This document shows positions 60,701 through 64,000 of a stretch of 64,000 nucleotides of DNA, piece after piece (position 1 is the stretch's first letter; every line of letters starts with the position of its first letter). The notes under the pieces are model-generated. The model searched no databases. It was given only the letters and a program-made list of their open reading frames with translations, and had not been told where the DNA came from. The stretch is from Penelope pileata (Eukaryota; Chordata; Aves; Galliformes; Cracidae). The stretch covers positions 2,073,235-2,137,234 of the forward strand of contig WBMW01005542.1 in the NCBI GenBank assembly GCA_013396635.1. The letters are read 5' to 3'. A program made the translations under genes and the position numbers.

Positions 60701-62106
60701 TAGGGACAGTTTTCCCGCTGACATCACTTTCCCAGCTGTGACAGGAAACCACGATGTCTTTATTGTTCAGGTGCTTTATGCAGTCAGAACACTCAGTAAT
60801 AAAAAATAATGACTCTGTGTATGGATCACAAACCAAAATCCAGTGATGTGCAGTTCTGCGCAGACCTCAGGCTCTCTCTATGGGCTGCTGTTAGAGTTGT
60901 GCACCTCTGCTGTGCAATTCTAAAATGCCTTCTTTCTACAAAACACGATTGCATGCATGTATTTTCCTGAAGATTATGCAAAGATTTCTCTTATTTACTG
61001 CAGGGTTCACCTCCCTGAGGACCTCCAGAGAAAGTGAGCGTTGCTAAACAAGAGCCCAGAGCCTCCAGGGACCCCAGGTCACACCTACCTGTGGTGAAAT
61101 ACCTTCTGAGAGCTCACCTCCGCTTCCATTAATCCTCCCCACCTCTCATCTTTCCTGTGTGATTCAGCCAGCTCTTTTAGAAATACAGGTTTGCAAGAAG
61201 TTATACTTCCGAGGGCATGTCCGCCCTTCCTATTAGACCTAGACCTGATCCCAAGGCCTGCAGATGATAACATCCATAGTGTAAGGCTGGTCTGAGTCTA
61301 AAGGCATAAATATATCTCTATATAGCCTTCATATCATTACCTCCTTCATCTTCCCCATGGCAAAGGTCATCACTGCGCAGCCCTGTGCAGTCCTGGAAAA
61401 CAATCTCATCTCCATTTTGGAGAAATACTGAACGGGACAGAAGTTCACATTGGGACACAGTGAGCAGGTTTCGGGTGCCTCAGCTTGATGTCCCAGCCAG
61501 CCTCACCTGGTCCCCAGCAGCCAGAGAGCACAGCCTCCCATACAGCTTCTCCCCATCGACCACTAGCTGATGGTGTCTGGGCACCAGACATCTACGGCTG
61601 GGAATGTCCCTGTGCTGGTCGGTGCCTCGCCATGGAAATGCCCGAGGCACAGGTTAGATCAGACACCTAAATGCCCGGAGGCTGGTGGCTCAAGGCTGGG
61701 CTACTCGTATTCTAAAATGGTTTGGAAAAGGTTTTGTTGTCTGACAATCTTTAAACACAGACAGAAGTCCTCCATATGTGTGTCTGTCAGTGAGTACGTG
61801 CATGTCAGACCCAGAGCAGACGACATTGAACAAGCACCAAAACCAGGAGGAGACACTTTCCTTGGCTCTATCAGAGCCCATCTCCTTCATAGCCAGGAAG
61901 GGCTGGAACCTGAGGTTTTGCAGCAGACAGAGCCCTGAAAACCTCCGCTTCCCTCTCTGCAGCAGAGGAAAGCTGGGGATGCTGACTTTGGCAGCTGGGC
62001 ACAGCCATGCACTGGGGGAACATTCATCCCTGATCCCCACGGCAGAGCTTGTGCTGCAAGAGGTCTGCTCGCTCCAGCCCTTGCTTGCCCGGCTCCGAGT
62101 GTAATT
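54748..62106. other. Long non-coding segment without recognised repeats
   Basis: Over 7 kb with no CR1 or mariner that I can see. It has a short CA run at about 59082-59096 and a G-rich run at 56634-56650. Frames up to 141 codons (54776-55201, 57744-58136, 59643-60002 minus) are unsupported. No splice chain was found on a by-eye scan. Older, diverged repeats may be hidden here. Confidence 0.4.
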
Positions 62107-62265
62107 AATTGACACAAAATTACCCAGCCATTTTTCAAACCCTGACCCATTGTATGGATCGGTGACCTTCCGTAGCACCAAATTCCACAGGTTGACTACG
62201 CACTGGGTGAAGTAATATTTCTATCCATTTACTAACCATTAATTTCTGGCCCTTGGGAAATCTGA
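62107..62265 (-). repeat. Ancient LINE 3'-end remnant, copy 2
   Basis: On the minus strand one frame gives YYFTQCVVNLWNLVLRKVTD followed by GSGFEKWLGNF. It resembles the F-T-x-x-V-V-x-x-W-N and G-F-x-x-x-L pattern at the ORF2 end of CR1/L3-type LINEs. The DNA word ttgactacgcactgggtgaa (62192-62211) recurs at 21326-21345 with few changes. It lacks the octamer tail of modern CR1. Confidence 0.4.
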
Positions 62266-64000
62266 AATATGTGCGATCACGTGAGGGATCCTGAGCCGCT
62301 CACAGCTGAGTGTTGTGCGAAACCCATTTGCTGTTTAACTAACTCCCAGGCTCATTTGGCCCTGACCTGAGCACCAGGCAAGACAAATCAGCCTAGAAAG
62401 TGAGAGGAATAGCAAGAAGCAAGCTGCCAGCTGTTAGATGAGCAAATGGGGAGCTACAGAGATTCCCAGAGCCAAATTCTTATCTTATTTATGCTAGCAT
62501 AAATCTAAAGTAACTGCACTGAATTATTCTGGATTTGCCCTTCTGTAAAAGAGATCAGAATCTGACACTCTCTTTGGAAACTCCCTTCCTCTGATTTCCA
62601 TTCTTGCTAGAGACAGAATTAGACACCATTGTGCTACAGGTTTTTCAAATATTTCTGTACAGAAAAGGATCACATAACCAATAGTTCTGGGGGAAAAAAA
62701 AATCCAATGCAAAACTTTCAATAACTGACGGAAATCTCCCCGTGTTACAAACCCAGAGGCTGTGATGCCATGAGAATGGACCAGAGTTACAGTGTGGAGT
62801 ATCCAGTGTCTCCCAGTCCAGCCCACATGGGCACCTGTCCAGCTGCAGGGCACAGCAGCGAGGCTGAGGTTGAGGAGTGGGAAACAGAGGGATAGCAGGA
62901 ATGGAGATGCTTCAGATGAAAGGAGGGAGCTGCAAGCAGGATTGAGTGCATGTTAGCAATGCAGGTGTAATGTTCCCTGCTTGTTTTCCCCCTTCTCCAT
63001 GCCCCTTACTGTGGTTATCACAAGGCTGCTGCAAGGGAAAAGCAAAACACAAACGCTGCAAAAGAAATATGGAGCAGGCTGCAGTGCTGAGCTATGTAAT
63101 AATGTGTTGTTACAAACCAGACTGTCCTGAAAAGAATATTACTGCTTCCCTCATTTCTAGTAAAGTCCCCAGCTTCATTTTTCTCACACGTACTGTTTTA
63201 TTGCCAGTGTGCTCTATGCAAGATGTGCCTGAGTTGCAAAAGCAATCCTGAGCAGTTTCTGAAACGATTACCTTGCAAAACATTCTGGGACGTTTAATTG
63301 AAATGGCATCACCCTGTTTTAAAACATTGCAGTGTTAAATAAACTTGACCCATAGCACCAAAGCACTCATTTTTCTCCTGCTACGTCATACCCTAGAAAT
63401 GCATATGTATGTACATAACACCCCAGTTCCTCCAGCTGAAAGACAAATGCAAGCCCCCATGTAATTGTCACGGGGACTAATGGAGGACAAGGCTCTAAGA
63501 AAGAAGTGGCTTCATCTTAATCACTGATGGGGAATGAGATTGAAGGAGAGAAGTATTTCAAGAGTACACCATGCTGTACACCCAGCTCCCTGCCTGCAGA
63601 GCAGACCCAGCCCTGTGTGGTGCTGGGGAGAGAGAGGCAGCAGTGGGGCAGGGGGATCCATTTCATGGCCCTCGCAGAGCTTTGTGGGGCACAGACCTCC
63701 GTCTCTTCCCCTACAGCAGACTCTGCCGCCATCCCTCCAACACTGCACTTTCTTGGGTGAGGGCTGAAGGGGAGGAAGAGGCAGGTCAGCGCAGCTACCT
63801 GGATTGCCAGGCTGTGCTGTGAGAACCAATAAAACTATTAGCTGCTGGCATTGAGCCAAGAATCCATTAATGACGGACTGGTATCTCTCCTGGAATGTAA
63901 AATGTTTTACTAAATAAACACTACAGCAGGAAGCATTTGACTTCTGTCAGTAGGTAGAACTCCAGCGTGATTCTATTCCGAGGAGGGAGAGCCAGGAGGT
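62266..64000. other. Non-coding segment, nothing recognised
   Basis: Unique sequence. Overlapping open frames on both strands at 63.5-63.86 kb (up to 112 codons) lie in GC-rich sequence and contradict one another. No exon or repeat called. Confidence 0.4.

Noticed and set aside
61690..62181. 163-codon minus frame as a possible gene
   Set aside because: Its first 35 or so residues belong to the ancient LINE remnant; the rest has no motif and overlaps plus-strand frames.
1..64000. CRISPR arrays, bacterial operons, tRNA or rRNA genes
   Set aside because: No regularly spaced repeats, no operon-like gene packing, and no tRNA arm sequences seen. The window is clearly vertebrate nuclear DNA.
1..64000. 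Endogenous retrovirus with paired LTRs
   Set aside because: No long direct repeats, primer-binding site or gag/pol signatures noticed by eye. A masked search could still find diverged solo LTRs.

Overview
The window reads as vertebrate nuclear DNA from a bird, most likely a galliform (chicken or turkey type). The evidence is about a dozen fragments of CR1, the dominant avian LINE. These include 3' tails ending in the ATTCTATG-type octamer and ORF2 stretches with the CR1 C-terminal signature. Three internally deleted mariner elements have terminal inverted repeats and N-terminal transposase sequence like the chicken Galluhop family. There are no bacterial-type operons and no rRNA or tRNA genes, and most of the sequence is AT-rich, non-coding and unique.

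Layout: 1-17.7 kb is mostly non-coding with CR1 copies at 1.65-2.3 kb (-, with an AGAAT microsatellite on its 3' tail), 6.76-7.68 kb (+), 13.1 kb (+, tail only) and 14.76-15.47 kb (-), a deleted mariner at 6.04-6.6 kb and an assembly gap at 5.94 kb. From 17.7 to 30.7 kb five small exon-like segments on the + strand chain in one reading frame and end at a stop codon at 30667. They are the best candidate for the 3' part of a host gene, which I cannot name. Its last intron holds a large, old CR1 in the same orientation, itself interrupted by an inverted CR1 tail. From 30.7 to 64 kb I see no convincing host exons. This part has a second deleted mariner (35.3-35.8 kb), CR1 tails at 40.1, 42.7, 50.7 and 54.7 kb, and a dense cluster at 44.66-48.56 kb. 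In that cluster a mariner is interrupted by a CR1 and followed by two more CR1 copies, all on the minus strand.

None of the transposable elements looks able to move: all are truncated, and the coding parts that can be read carry stops, frameshifts or deletions. CR1 makes up roughly a tenth of the window and mariner about 2 kb. Nearly all long open frames elsewhere are chance frames or shadows. I found no sign of a novel biological system. The most useful leads are the unidentified multi-exon gene, the three differently deleted mariners and the nested insertions that give relative ages.
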